NCBI GenBank assembly: GCA_951812925.1
Contig: OX638368.1
Coordinates: 160,566,492 to 160,630,491, forward strand
Direction: 5' to 3'
Length of the DNA stretch: 64,000 nt
Origin: Calliopum simillimum
Taxonomy: Eukaryota; Arthropoda; Insecta; Diptera; Lauxaniidae
Under the pieces are notes generated by a model. That model saw only the letters and a list, made by a program, of their open reading frames with translations, ran no database searches and was not told the origin of the DNA. Of the stretch, positions 11,019 to 20,952 are shown one piece after another; position 1 is the first letter of the stretch, and the number at the start of each line of letters is the position of its first letter. The position numbers were made by a program, and so were the translations under genes.

Positions 11019-12599
11019 TAGGCATAGCGACTCTGCCATACCACCAATAGGCTGTTCCAGCTTCTTAACTTTATTTTTGTTGGATAATCTTGATTTATTA
11101 CCGTTTTGTTCTGATTGCACAGATTGTCCAACAAATACATACATACATCACACAAACCAAATAAACAACGACCAGTAGGAAAGGAAATAAAAAACAAAAA
11201 AATCAGAGCCATGAAAAGGATAATTTCCAACAAATACATCTCTCTTCGAGCAAAGTCAAAATCAAACAACATCAGTAGCAAAGAAAAAATAATACGAGAA
11301 ATCTTTTTAAACCCTAATGAAATGAAATTCATGGCTTCTATGTGTGCATGTACGACGAGTATTTTACGTGTTTCAATGTGCGCGTGAGTATTTCGAAGAC
11401 TCTCGCTCGGTTTTTCCTTGTGCGAATAGTTCGTGTCTTGAATTCTTTCATCGTTCCTTGCCATCCCAGAAAGCTCCACCTCGCTTGACTCGGATATTTG
11501 TACCTTTTCGAGAAACTCAGCCTCACCCTTAATCTCGCCGAGAGATAAAAACACAACAATAGCAAAATCCTGTATAGAAAACAAAAGCTTCATCGGGCAT
11601 AGATAAGCGCGCACAAAAATCATTAATTATTCTTGTTGTTTTCTAATTTTATTCGTTTTGCTTTCTTTCCTTTATAAGTTACCCTGCCCTCACTTTACAG
11701 GAGTAAAGATATCATCAAGGATTCTTCCTTGACTTTTTTTTAACGTTATGAGTTGTTGGATACATTGTTGCGACTGTAATGCTAAATGTCTTTTTTTTGC
11801 CTTTAATTTCCTCATCGGAAAGTGTGTAACCACCATCGCTGCCGTCTCTTCCATGTACATACCTGGCCTTATTTTTACTTAACTTCCGCTTGATTTGATT
11901 TCTCCGATTTTGTTTCCATTTAATATTACTTTTGTTTTGTTGCGCAATATTTAGCGCTCTGCCTTGCCATGCATTTTAAATGTCCTTTAATGATTGAAGA
12001 TATTTTAATTATTTTTCTTGCTTTTTTTAATTTTTTTGCGTCTGCTTATCTTTCCATTTCGTTGTTTCTGCTTTTTGGTTGGTTTTCAATTTAAAATAAA
12101 AAAAAAATGCAGATTTGCTTGAGTGGATTTCTTTGTCCTCCTGCTAACCTAAACGTGATCAAGATTAATTAAAATTCTTCATTGTACATTTTTCAATGTC
12201 CTTATTTTGTTGGTTTGTTGGTAAACAAAATAAAAATTGTGAAATATAAAATCAGAACAGTGTTATGTTGAGAAAGTGCAGTTGCATGAAGTACAAACAA
12301 GAAGTGAACGAAATTTAATAATGATATCTCGCGAAACTGAAATCTTTGAACTTTGTGTAGTAGTGTTGATGGTATTGCCAATTAACCGAAAGCAAAGTGC
12401 TTCCTTAAAACTCCTGCGGATATATTTATTTTTTTTTTTTAAATATGTCCTTATATTTAATAATGAACGTTATTAACTTAACAAAATTATAATATAATAG
12501 AAGACAACAAAATGTACCATAATACATAGTATGCTTTAAGGAAATATGTAATTGAAAATATTTTAAGTTATGAAATTTGTTTCTCTTAAAATTAACACT
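11019..12599. other. Non-repetitive flank between Transib and foldback, no recognised gene
   Basis: This stretch is less AT-biased than its surroundings at 11380-11560, where it contains TCTCGCTCGG, CCATCCCAGAAAGCTCCACC and similar text. No conserved protein is recognisable on either strand. It is the right flank of Transib copy 1 and, through the 9-bp duplication at 12600, is contiguous with 18704 across the foldback insertion. It could be host intron or intergenic DNA. Confidence 0.5.
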
Positions 12600-14152
12600 A
12601 TACCTACAAGAGCGCCCACAAAATATATGAAATGTGCAAAGTTGAGAATTTGTTTGCTCCCCGTCCATTTCCTGAAATTAGAGGTCAAAAAAATAAGATC
12701 TCAAAAAAAATTTGGAATCGGTAGTGGAAAAAACCCAGCCGGTTTTCGATCAAAGTCGAAAAATTGACTAAAAAAAGGGAAGTCGCTATGACTGCCCGTT
12801 ACTTCAAAACTGTTGATTTTTTCATAATAATATAAGACAACTTTTGTAGAAAATGACTAGGTCAACATTATCTTCTTAAAAAATGTTGGTCCAAAAATTA
12901 AATTTGTTGTTGTTTCGGTACAAAAACTTCAATTTGTTAAGAAAATTTTCATGACTTTTTTTCTATAAATTGGGTTTTTGTAATTTTCAAAGGGCGGAAT
13001 ATTTGTCCTGAAATTCTTATATTACATAAGATTAAATGTTGATTAATTCAACACAAAAAAATTATTTCAAAATATTAAGTTTAAGGTATGGAGCCGGTCT
13101 TAATGTTGGAAAAAAATGAGTATTTTAATTTTTTTCTTTGAATCGCTACTTTATTGGATGCAACAAAATGCATTGCTAGTTGTTATTAAATGCATCATTT
13201 GGAAATGTTTTTTGCCTTCAAAATGAGCTATGAAATGGATTTGTGCGACTTTTTTTCAAAAAGTTATGACCATTTCAAAATGACATCATGAAAGTTAAAA
13301 ATCATGTATGGATTTTCTATAGTAATTGCCATATTACTATATCTTTTATAATGTTATTTTAAAATGGTCATAAGTTTTTAAAGAAAAATCATACAAGACC
13401 ATTATGTAACTCATTTTAAAGAAGAAAAACAGTACTACATGACGCATTTAATAAAACAGACCAAAACGATTTTGTGCGTGTTCTCCACAACCTCAAAAAT
13501 CGTGTTTTTTGAACATTAGGGGTGAGATATCTCACAAATCATAAGTGATACAGCAATTTCGCGTCCAATTTCGAATTCAGCATTAATAACAACATCTAAA
13601 ATGACTATTTTGGTTTTGGTTTGTATTCGTTTTAAAAACCATACCATGAACCGATTTTGAAAACTTTTTTTTCTTATTCAGTAAATGCTCAGGTGAAATT
13701 TCACATCTTTGTGCAGTTCTTGACAACTTGATTGAAATTTTTTCCTGAGCTGCTTGCACGAAATTCGAAATTTTCGATTATCTCTGCTGGAACAGCCTAA
13801 AAACGCACTACAACGAAAATAAATACTATTTTCGTGTTCAGCAATCCCAAATTAGTTTAGGAAATATGACTACTAAAATGGTTTCTTACCAAATTAAAAT
13901 TTAAGAAGAAAAAATAAAAAAATAAATGTTTTTTCTTAACTTTAAAAAGGGCTTCATTTCTTAAAAACTAATATTTTTTAGTAATTTTTCTTTTAAATTA
14001 ATCAACATTTAATTCCCTACAATATAAGTATTCCAGAACAAATATTCCACCCTTTGAAAATTACAAAAAACCAATTTATAGAAAAAAAGTCATGAAAATT
14101 TTCTTAAAAAATTTAAGTTCTTGTACCGAAAAAACAACAAATTTAGTTTTTG

Positions 14153-14305
14153 TGTTGAATGATAAGATTGAACATTACTTATTGAAAAGAAAATGTACTG
14201 TAAAACTTTAATTGTTTCTATATCTAGCAACTTATGTTTTTAGTTTTCAATATTTGAATTGTGAAAAATAATTTTCTTTAGTCTAAATAAATTCTCCTTA
14301 CAAAA
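14153..14305 (+). repeat. copia 5' LTR
   Basis: 153 bp, from TGTTGAATGATAAG to CTCCTTACAAAA. The end is set by the primer-binding site that follows and by the 5-bp duplication at the other LTR. One difference from the 3' LTR: A against G in ACTTATTGAAAA/ACTTGTTGAAAA. Confidence 0.95.
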
Positions 14306-14317
14306 GGTTATGGGCCC
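14306..14317 (+). promoter_or_regulatory. copia primer-binding site (initiator tRNA-Met anticodon region)
   Basis: GGTTATGGGCCC directly after the 5' LTR is complementary to the anticodon stem-loop region of initiator tRNA-Met (it includes the CAU anticodon complement). Drosophila copia is known to prime from an internally cleaved initiator tRNA-Met half molecule rather than from the tRNA 3' end, so this fits. Confidence 0.8.
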
Positions 14318-14434
14318 CTTCGTGCTATAAGGGAGCAATTTATCGTTTAAAAAAAATTGTGTGAAGCAATTTAACAGGAAATTTTTCCGCGGTATAAAAA
14401 ATTTCGTCGCGTTATACGAAAAATAAAAAGAAAA

Positions 14435-15166
14435 ATGTCGAGCAACTAACATCAAATTGAAAAACTGCGTGGCAGTGAAAATTATCCTGATTGGAAATTC
14501 GCTGTGGAAGCATATTTCCAAATGAAAAAGCTATGGAAAGCTGTTCAGGGATCTGAGACTAATGCAGAAAAGTTACTCGAAGCGAAAGCAGAGCTGATTT
14601 TGCTAGTTGACAAATGCAACTATGCTCATATTCGAGAATGTACAACAGCGCAAGATATTTGGAAAACTTTTGAAACCATATTTCAAGATTCTGGACTTGT
14701 ACGGCGAGTCGGACTGATTCAGAAGTTCTGCTTAACCAAACTTAGTGATTTTGCAAGTGTTGAGGAGTATGTTAATGATGTACTTAATACTGCACATCAA
14801 TTACGTGGTGTAGGACTCAACGTGGACGAAGAGTGGACTGGTTCAATGATGCTGGCTGGCCTCCCAGATGTATACAAGCCAATGATAATGGGTATACAAA
14901 GCTCAGGCATTAAAATATCTGGTGATTCCATTAAGACGAAACTAATTCAAGACGTCAAGATCGAACATGAATCCGGAGAAACTGCTCTAGCTGGAAAACA
15001 GTATCAGAAGAGAAAACCGAAGAATTTCCAAGGTCCAAAATGCTACAACTGTCAAGGTTTCGGGCATTATGCTGCAGATTGCCCAACAAAGAAAAAAAAA
15101 AAACCAGAAACAGAAAAATCAAGCCATGTTGAACGTATTTACTGCTCAAGATATCAAAAGAAATGA
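14435..15166 (+). pseudogene. gag: copia Gag, with a stop at codon 5 and out of frame with pol
   Basis: The expected gag start is the ATG at 14435: after five codons the same frame reads IEKLRGSENYPDWKFAVEAY, the conserved copia Gag N-terminus. Codon 5 is TAA (14447-14449), so translation from it stops at once. The next in-frame ATG (14504) would give 220 residues lacking about 20 N-terminal residues. The product carries the UBN2/copia-type Gag body and a CCHC zinc knuckle (CYNCQGFGHYAADC, 15041-15082) for RNA packaging. The frame then passes an A12 run and ends at 15166. In Drosophila copia, gag and pol share one frame; here pol is in the +1 frame from about 15103. Confidence 0.88.
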
Positions 15167-18100
15167 ATGGTATTTTGACTCTGGAGCATCCGCTCATATG
15201 TGTTCTGAAGAAAGTAAGTTTCAGGGAGTCATCAATTCAAAAGATGCAGATGTTATGGTGGCAAATAACTGCAGTATTCCAGTAAAAGGATACGGAAATA
15301 TTCAGATTGCTGTCTGTGATGACAAGAACAACGTTCAAGATGTGGAATTTCAAGATGTTCTTCATGTTCCCGAATTGTGCACAAATTTATTGTCAGTTTC
15401 AAAGATCGTCAGCAAGGGACATCGAGTAAGTTTTAGCAAGCATGGTTGCCAAGTAATAAATTCTGATGGTGAAGTGATAGCAACAGGTGAGCACATTAAT
15501 AATATGTTTCGATTAAATACAGTTCCCACGAAAGTTGCCTACATCTCACGTCAAAAAGAAGATCCGAAACTGTGGCACAAGCGATTAGGTCATGTTAGCA
15601 ATGACATTTTCCAGAAAATAGTAAATGGATCAGTGACTGGAGTCAATAGTAACGTCGAAACTGAGAAATGTGTCACTTGCGCCAAAGGTAAAATCGCGCG
15701 AAAACCATTTAAAGAGACAGGCATACGAGCAACGGAGATACTACAGCTGATCCACACAGATGTCTGTGGACCGATGGAGCAAAAATCAATTGGAGGTTCG
15801 CGGTATATGCTCATATTTGTTGATGATTTTTCACGAAAAGTTTTTACTTCGTTTATCAAAAATAAATACGAAGTGGTTGACGAATTCCTCATATTCAAGA
15901 GTTTTGTGGAAAAACAAAGTGGTATGCAAATAAAAGCATTGAGAAGCGACAATGGTACCGAATATTGCAACAAAAAAATGAAGGAAATATTGGCAAAAGC
16001 AGGTATTCAGCATCAGGTAACAGTACCATATACGCCTGAACAAAATGGCATGGCAGAGCGTATGAATCGGACGCTGATAGAAAAGGCTCGTTGTTTACTG
16101 ATTGATTCTGGCTTAGAGAAAAAGTTTTGGGCAGAGGCTGTAAGCACAGCAACCTATCTGTTTAATCGAACACCAAGTAGAAATCTCAATTACAAAACGC
16201 CTGAAGAAATGTTTACTGGAAACAAACAGAGTCTTAGTCATTTAAAGGTATTTGGATGTCAAGCAGTAATCCACATTCCAAAAGAAAAACGCAAGAAGCT
16301 TGATGCAAAAGGAAACGAAGTGATCTTTGTGGGTTATTCGACTCATTCACGAACATACAGATTTTATGATCACAAAAAGAAGAAAATTGTACTAAGCAGG
16401 GACGCCATTTTTTTTGAAAAACAATTTTTCCAACAAAACTTAGAGACAGAAACTTTTTACAATTGCCAACCCATATGCGATTCAGTGGGGGAAGTGGTAG
16501 AAAATTCAAATTGCCAAGAGGCGCCAATAGAAGAAACTGAATGCGATGAACATTTCTTCTCCGGTGAAGAGGACATAAATGAGGTACCAGAAAGAATCTC
16601 AAATGATGAAGAAACCCATCGTGAGCTGAGACGATCCGGAAGGATAAGAAATCCTGTAGTTAGGGATGGATACGTTTCATATGTTACCAATGAACTAGAT
16701 GATCCAAAAACTGTCAGAGAGGCAATGCAGTCAAAAGATGCCGAAAAGTGGAAAGATGCGATGGATGATGAACTAGGCTCACTCATCGAAAACGAAACAT
16801 GGGAAGTGGTTCAGTTACCTCCAGGCAAAAGTGTTATTGACTCTAAATGGACATTTAAAACGAAACGCAATGCAAAAGGTGACATCGAAAGATATAAGGC
16901 CAGATTAGTTGTGAAGCGATACTCACAGCGATATGGTATCGATTATGAAGAGACTTTTTCTCCCGTAGTACGACACTCGTCTATACGATTACTTCTGAGT
17001 TTAGCAGTTCGTTTTGATTTAGATATTGACCAAATGGATGTGGTCACAGCTTTTTTACAGAGCGAATTAGATGAAGAAATCTATATGAGGATACCAGATG
17101 GTATTAAAGCAACAAGTAGTAACCAGGTATGTAAGCTTAAGAAATCATTATACGGTCTTAAGCAAGCAAGTAGAGTATGGAATAAAAAACTAGATACAAC
17201 CTTAAAGAATTTTGGCTTAAAGCAATCCAAATCTGAGCCCTGCATCTACTTTAAAAAGGATGATACTGAAATTATATATGTCGCAATCTATGTCGATGAT
17301 ATTTTACTTTTTACAAACAATTCTGAAAGTAAAAGAAAAATTAAAGACCATCTTTTTCGAAACTTTAAGATGAAGGATATTGGAGTGGCCAAGTACATTC
17401 TTGGAATGCAAATAACGCGGGATCGCAAGAAAGGAAAATTATGGATAGATCAAGAAACTTACATCAAAAATATATTGAAGCGTTTTAACATGGAGGATTG
17501 CAATCCAATATCTACACCATTAGATGTCAACCAAAAGCTTTCAAAAGAGCTTTGTCCAAAGAATAAAGAAGATGAAGAGCATATGCGAAATGTGCCCTAT
17601 CAAGAAGCAATTGGTTCTATAATGTATGCTGCTCAAGTAACAAGACCGGATTTAGCATTCGCAGTTGGAGCATTATCCAAATATAACAACAATCCAGGGA
17701 AAGCGCATTGGGTAGCTGTTAAAAGAATGTTGCGGTATTTAAAAGGGACAAGTCACTACAAACTGGAGTTCACACAAGACATTAGCAGTAAAGTGGAAGG
17801 ATTCAGTGATGCAGACTGGGCTGGAGATTCAGATGATCGAAAATCAACGACTGGGTATGTTTTCAAGTACCAAGGAGGAAGTATTTCATGGAACTCCAAG
17901 AAGCAAGCAACAGTCGCACTTTCAACTACTGAAGCTGAGTACATGGCTTTGGCAGCAACTTCGCAAGAATCACTTTGGTTTACATCGCTTTTGAAGGAGC
18001 TTATGATTTCACCACCGGAAATAGTGCTGCTTTGTGATAATAAAAGTACAATCAATTTAGCACAAAATAGTTCTTATCATTCGCGGTCGAAGCACATAGA

Positions 18101-18260
18101 TATTCGACACCATTTCTTGAGGGATGCAATAAATGAAAAGAAGATAAATATATACCACGTAAGAACAGAAGATATGACAGCTGATATAATGACAAAAGGA
18201 TTGGCTGCTCTGAAACATAATAAATGTTGTTCTTTGATTGGACTGGAAATGTCAATCTAG
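15069..18260 (+). CDS. pol: copia Pol: protease, integrase, reverse transcriptase, RNase H
   Basis: An open frame of 1,063 codons; its first about 12 codons overlap the end of gag in another frame and are probably not translated as such. Domains in order (residues of this frame): aspartic protease DSGAS at 37; GAG-pre-integrase H-H-C-C at 170/175/201/204; integrase core D231, D294, E330 (D-D-35-E) with the PYTPEQNGMAERMNR motif; Ty1/copia RT from about 575, with catalytic YVDD at 741-744; RNase H with SDADW (D914), E955 in TTEAEYMA, D990 and the SKHIDIRHH block. All catalytic residues are present and no stop interrupts it. Expression would need the gag-pol frame to be bridged, by frameshifting at the A12 run or because the run length is mutated here. 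Confidence 0.95.
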   Translation: MLQIAQQRKKKNQKQKNQAMLNVFTAQDIKRNEWYFDSGASAHMCSEESKFQGVINSKDADVMVANNCSIPVKGYGNIQIAVCDDKNNVQDVEFQDVLHVPELCTNLLSVSKIVSKGHRVSFSKHGCQVINSDGEVIATGEHINNMFRLNTVPTKVAYISRQKEDPKLWHKRLGHVSNDIFQKIVNGSVTGVNSNVETEKCVTCAKGKIARKPFKETGIRATEILQLIHTDVCGPMEQKSIGGSRYMLIFVDDFSRKVFTSFIKNKYEVVDEFLIFKSFVEKQSGMQIKALRSDNGTEYCNKKMKEILAKAGIQHQVTVPYTPEQNGMAERMNRTLIEKARCLLIDSGLEKKFWAEAVSTATYLFNRTPSRNLNYKTPEEMFTGNKQSLSHLKVFGCQAVIHIPKEKRKKLDAKGNEVIFVGYSTHSRTYRFYDHKKKKIVLSRDAIFFEKQFFQQNLETETFYNCQPICDSVGEVVENSNCQEAPIEETECDEHFFSGEEDINEVPERISNDEETHRELRRSGRIRNPVVRDGYVSYVTNELDDPKTVREAMQSKDAEKWKDAMDDELGSLIENETWEVVQLPPGKSVIDSKWTFKTKRNAKGDIERYKARLVVKRYSQRYGIDYEETFSPVVRHSSIRLLLSLAVRFDLDIDQMDVVTAFLQSELDEEIYMRIPDGIKATSSNQVCKLKKSLYGLKQASRVWNKKLDTTLKNFGLKQSKSEPCIYFKKDDTEIIYVAIYVDDILLFTNNSESKRKIKDHLFRNFKMKDIGVAKYILGMQITRDRKKGKLWIDQETYIKNILKRFNMEDCNPISTPLDVNQKLSKELCPKNKEDEEHMRNVPYQEAIGSIMYAAQVTRPDLAFAVGALSKYNNNPGKAHWVAVKRMLRYLKGTSHYKLEFTQDISSKVEGFSDADWAGDSDDRKSTTGYVFKYQGGSISWNSKKQATVALSTTEAEYMALAATSQESLWFTSLLKELMISPPEIVLLCDNKSTINLAQNSSYHSRSKHIDIRHHFLRDAINEKKINIYHVRTEDMTADIMTKGLAALKHNKCCSLIGLEMSI

Positions 18261-18266
18261 TGGGGG
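18260..18266 (+). promoter_or_regulatory. copia polypurine tract
   Basis: A short G run (TGGGGG) immediately before the 3' LTR, directly following the pol stop codon. This is the expected site of plus-strand priming. Confidence 0.7.
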
Positions 18267-18419
18267 TGTTGAATGATAAGATTGAACATTACTTGTTGAA
18301 AAGAAAATGTACTGTAAAACTTTAATTGTTTCTATATCTAGCAACTTATGTTTTTAGTTTTCAATATTTGAATTGTGAAAAATAATTTTCTTTAGTCTAA
18401 ATAAATTCTCCTTACAAAA
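18267..18419 (+). repeat. copia 3' LTR
   Basis: 153 bp, one mismatch to the 5' LTR, followed by the TTTTG duplication at 18420-18424 and then the foldback sequence GACCAAAAC. Confidence 0.95.
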
Positions 18420-19658
18420 TTTTGGACCAAAACTTTTTAAGAAGATAATGTTGGCCTAGTCATGCTCTACAAAAGTTGTCTTGAAAATATTATGAAAAAA
18501 TCAACAGTTTTGAAGTAACGAGCAGTCAAAGCGACTTCCCTTTTTTTAGTCAATTTTTCGACCTTTGATCGAAAACCGGCTGGGTTTTTTCCACTATCCA
18601 AATTTTTTTTTGAGATCTTATTTTTTTGACCTCTAATTTCAGGAAATGGACGGGGAGCAAGCAAAATCAGAATTTTGCACATATGGGCGCTCTAATACCT
18701 ACAGTAGGTCAAAGCCAAAGTCGTACACCAAACAAACTATTTTTCAATGCCCCAAAACTAAGTACGCAAAAATAATTTAAGAAATTTGAAGAACATTTTT
18801 AAATAGCCTATTTAATCCTTCAATTTGGAGAAATAATTTTCAATGAGAAAAAAAGGGCAGTGCCACGCCTTAAAAAAATAAAATTTTTCATATTACTAAC
18901 ACTTTTTACCGAAAATTTTAAGATTTGTTAAAATGCTTCGCTATGGAATGTCCAGGTAAAGATAGGGCAATTTTCAAGGGGCTGAAAAGGGGGGAATATA
19001 CCCTTTACCTACTACCCTTTCGTTAAAAAAATCATCTTCCGAATTTAAGCAGACTGTGTGCTTAAAATTCATTAATCTGTAGTAAAACGTTGAAGAATAT
19101 AAAAACATAAAAATAATTTGTTTTCTCAAAAACTGCAACAGGAAAAAATTCATAAAAAAAAGTTCTCAAAAAAGGCAGTAGGGACTTTGCATTTCGATTA
19201 AGCATAGTTGGCCACATATTATATTGGAAAATGACGAATATCAAAACATGCATTTTTTTTTTGTTTGATGTCAAAGTTCTCAAAATTTATCGATTTTGGC
19301 TTTTTGAGCTCAAATTTTCAAAAAATCACCGTAATTCACGTATTATATTTAAAAACTCAAACAAATATTTTTTTGAAAGCTAAGTGCTTGTACTTTTTGT
19401 TTAAATGCTATTTTGACATATTTCGATGCAAACGAATTAAAAATAGCGTTCCAAAAAAGGCAATTTATTTTGTCCCGACAATAACTACAATATGAAAAAG
19501 TTCATAAAAAAAAGTTCTCAAAAAAGGCAGCAGGGACTTTGCATTTCGATTAAGCATACCAATTGTTACTAATTCAAAAGACTATATTTTTAGTTTCCAC
19601 GCACAGATTTTATTGATCAAACGCTATAATTGTTGGGAAATGTTCAAATTTTAAGAAT

Positions 19659-20016
19659 CTATTTGAGATTTTTGATATGGCCACCTTTGACCTTAACTAT
19701 GGCCCGTAGACGGTCGAAGAACGAGTCGCATGCTGCACGAATTTGATTTTGTGGAAGTTTGCGCCATTCTCGTTGAAGGGCCACTTTTAGCGCATCAACG
19801 CTCTGGAATTTTTTAGTCAATACCTTCCTGTCCAACATACCCCAGATTGAGAAATCCAGCGGATTCGCATCAGGCGAATTTGAGAGCCATTGTTGAGCAG
19901 AAATGAAGCTAGGAACGTTTTTTTCTAACCATTCTTGATTCACACGAGCTTTGTGTGACGGTGCCGAGTCTTGTTGGAATGTCCATGGCTTGCGACCGAA
20001 ATGTTTGCGTGCCCAC
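19659..20016 (-). pseudogene. DD37D mariner transposase, C-terminal part
   Basis: This continues the transposase beyond the BEL insertion. WTFQQDSAPSH carries the second catalytic Asp and SPDANPLDFSIWG the third, with 37 residues between them, and both catalytic positions are Asp, hence DD37D (maT-like). The protein ends AIVKVKGGHIKNLK at 19659. The BEL 3' LTR joins it at 20017. Separated from its N-terminal part by 9.1 kb, it is non-functional. Confidence 0.9.
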
Positions 20017-20574
20017 TGTATAAATGTATATACAGTTTTGTTGGTAAATGAAACATCTACCAATGGTTTTCTTTGTATGTTTGATATGTTGGTTTAATAG
20101 ATGGTGCATCTATTAAACCTGCGACGAATTAATAATTTGATTAATTTCGTTGAGTTATTTTTGATTAACTGACTTTATTAAAATTAAATTTATCGTATAT
20201 ATAGCTTATAAGTTAACAATTATAATTAAAAACAACAACAATAAAGTTAAGGTAAAAATTGCTGACAACAGCAATAAAATAAAAGCAAAAATTAAAATAT
20301 GAATTTTGCAGCGCATGTGGTAACATGAACCGGGTTTTAGTTACCGAACAAATTTCATGAGAACCAAATGCAAAATCAATTTCCATGCAAACAAAATTTG
20401 TCCATAGTAAGCAAATTTTTATGGGAAACAAATTTTCAGCAGTAAGCAAATACCAAATTTATTTCCATGAGAAATAAATTCTTGCAACTGTTGGTCACGT
20501 TGAGTGACACTATTTTGTACTAAGGTGACCATGCATGTTCAAGTGATCATATGTGACCATATGGATACTGAACA
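20017..20574 (-). repeat. BEL/Pao 3' LTR
   Basis: 558 bp, no difference from the 5' LTR on line-by-line reading. It is preceded (plus-strand left) by the CCCAC duplication at 20012-20016. The 380 bp between the stop codon (20953) and this LTR is 3' untranslated sequence. Confidence 0.95.
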
Positions 20575-20576
20575 TA

Positions 20577-20589
20577 CTGCCCGCCTTGA
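20577..20589 (-). promoter_or_regulatory. BEL/Pao candidate polypurine tract
   Basis: On the minus strand AAGGCGGGCAG lies 2-3 bases upstream of the 3' LTR start TGTTCAG. It is mostly purine with two C residues. The position is right for plus-strand priming; the sequence is imperfect. Confidence 0.5.
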
Positions 20590-20952
20590 ATTAAAAAATT
20601 CAAATTATGTTTTCCTTTACCCGCTGTAAATTTATAGAATTTAAGAATCGCTGCAGAATTCATGTTGTTTACATCTATTCTTTTATAAGCATACACATCT
20701 TCAAGATAAAAGTTTATGTTTGTAATTTAAGCCTTTGCTGAACATGCACAAATTTCTTGAATTGAAAAATTTTAAATGTAAATCTCATTCTTATTGAAAC
20801 ACTCTTATGAGTAAGAACAGTCAAATCGTGTGGAATTAAAATTTTAGATTAAATTGAATTTGAAACAATTGGATTTATCCTCCTATTTACTGAGTAAGTA
20901 TCTGAAGTTATTGTCTTAAATTAGATTATTCTTCGCCTCTGTTGCAGGTACT

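Larger units (their letters stand above)
14153..18419 (+). mobile_element. copia-like: Ty1/copia LTR retrotransposon, almost complete
   Basis: Two 153-bp LTRs (14153-14305 and 18267-18419) starting TGTTGAATG, identical except for one A/G difference, flanked by a 5-bp duplication TTTTG (14148-14152, 18420-18424). A primer-binding site, gag with a CCHC knuckle, and a complete protease-integrase-RT-RNase H polyprotein follow in copia order. It sits in the right arm of the foldback element, whose left arm shows the uninterrupted target. Near-identical LTRs indicate recent insertion. Two lesions distinguish it from a clean copy: a stop at the fifth codon of the expected gag and a frame break at an A12 run between gag and pol. 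Confidence 0.96.
12609..18694. mobile_element. Foldback (long inverted repeat) element, interrupted by copia
   Basis: Ends AGAGCGCCCA and TGGGCGCTCT, flanked by a 9-bp direct repeat ATACCTACA (12600-12608 and 18695-18703; one extra A precedes the right repeat). The left arm (12609-about 13340) and right arm (about 13350-18694) are inverted copies: GCTCCCCGTCCATTTCC (12655), CCCAGCCGGTTTTCGATC (12735) and TTCAAAGGGCGGAATATTTG (12988) each recur in reverse on the right. The copia copy plus its 5-bp duplication accounts for 4,272 bp; the original element was about 1.8 kb. A 9-bp duplication fits MULE or FB-type elements. No transposase is present. A fragment related to the centre occurs near 39225-39360. 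Confidence 0.82.

Noticed and set aside
10757..11623. 288-codon minus-strand open frame with a signal-peptide-like N-terminus
   Set aside because: It runs through the Transib right terminus and its target duplication into the flank, has no recognisable domain, and its hydrophobic stretches reflect AT-rich composition.
20213..20449. 78-codon minus frame repeated at 28803-29039
   Set aside because: It lies wholly inside the two identical BEL LTRs; the repetition reflects LTR identity, not gene conservation.
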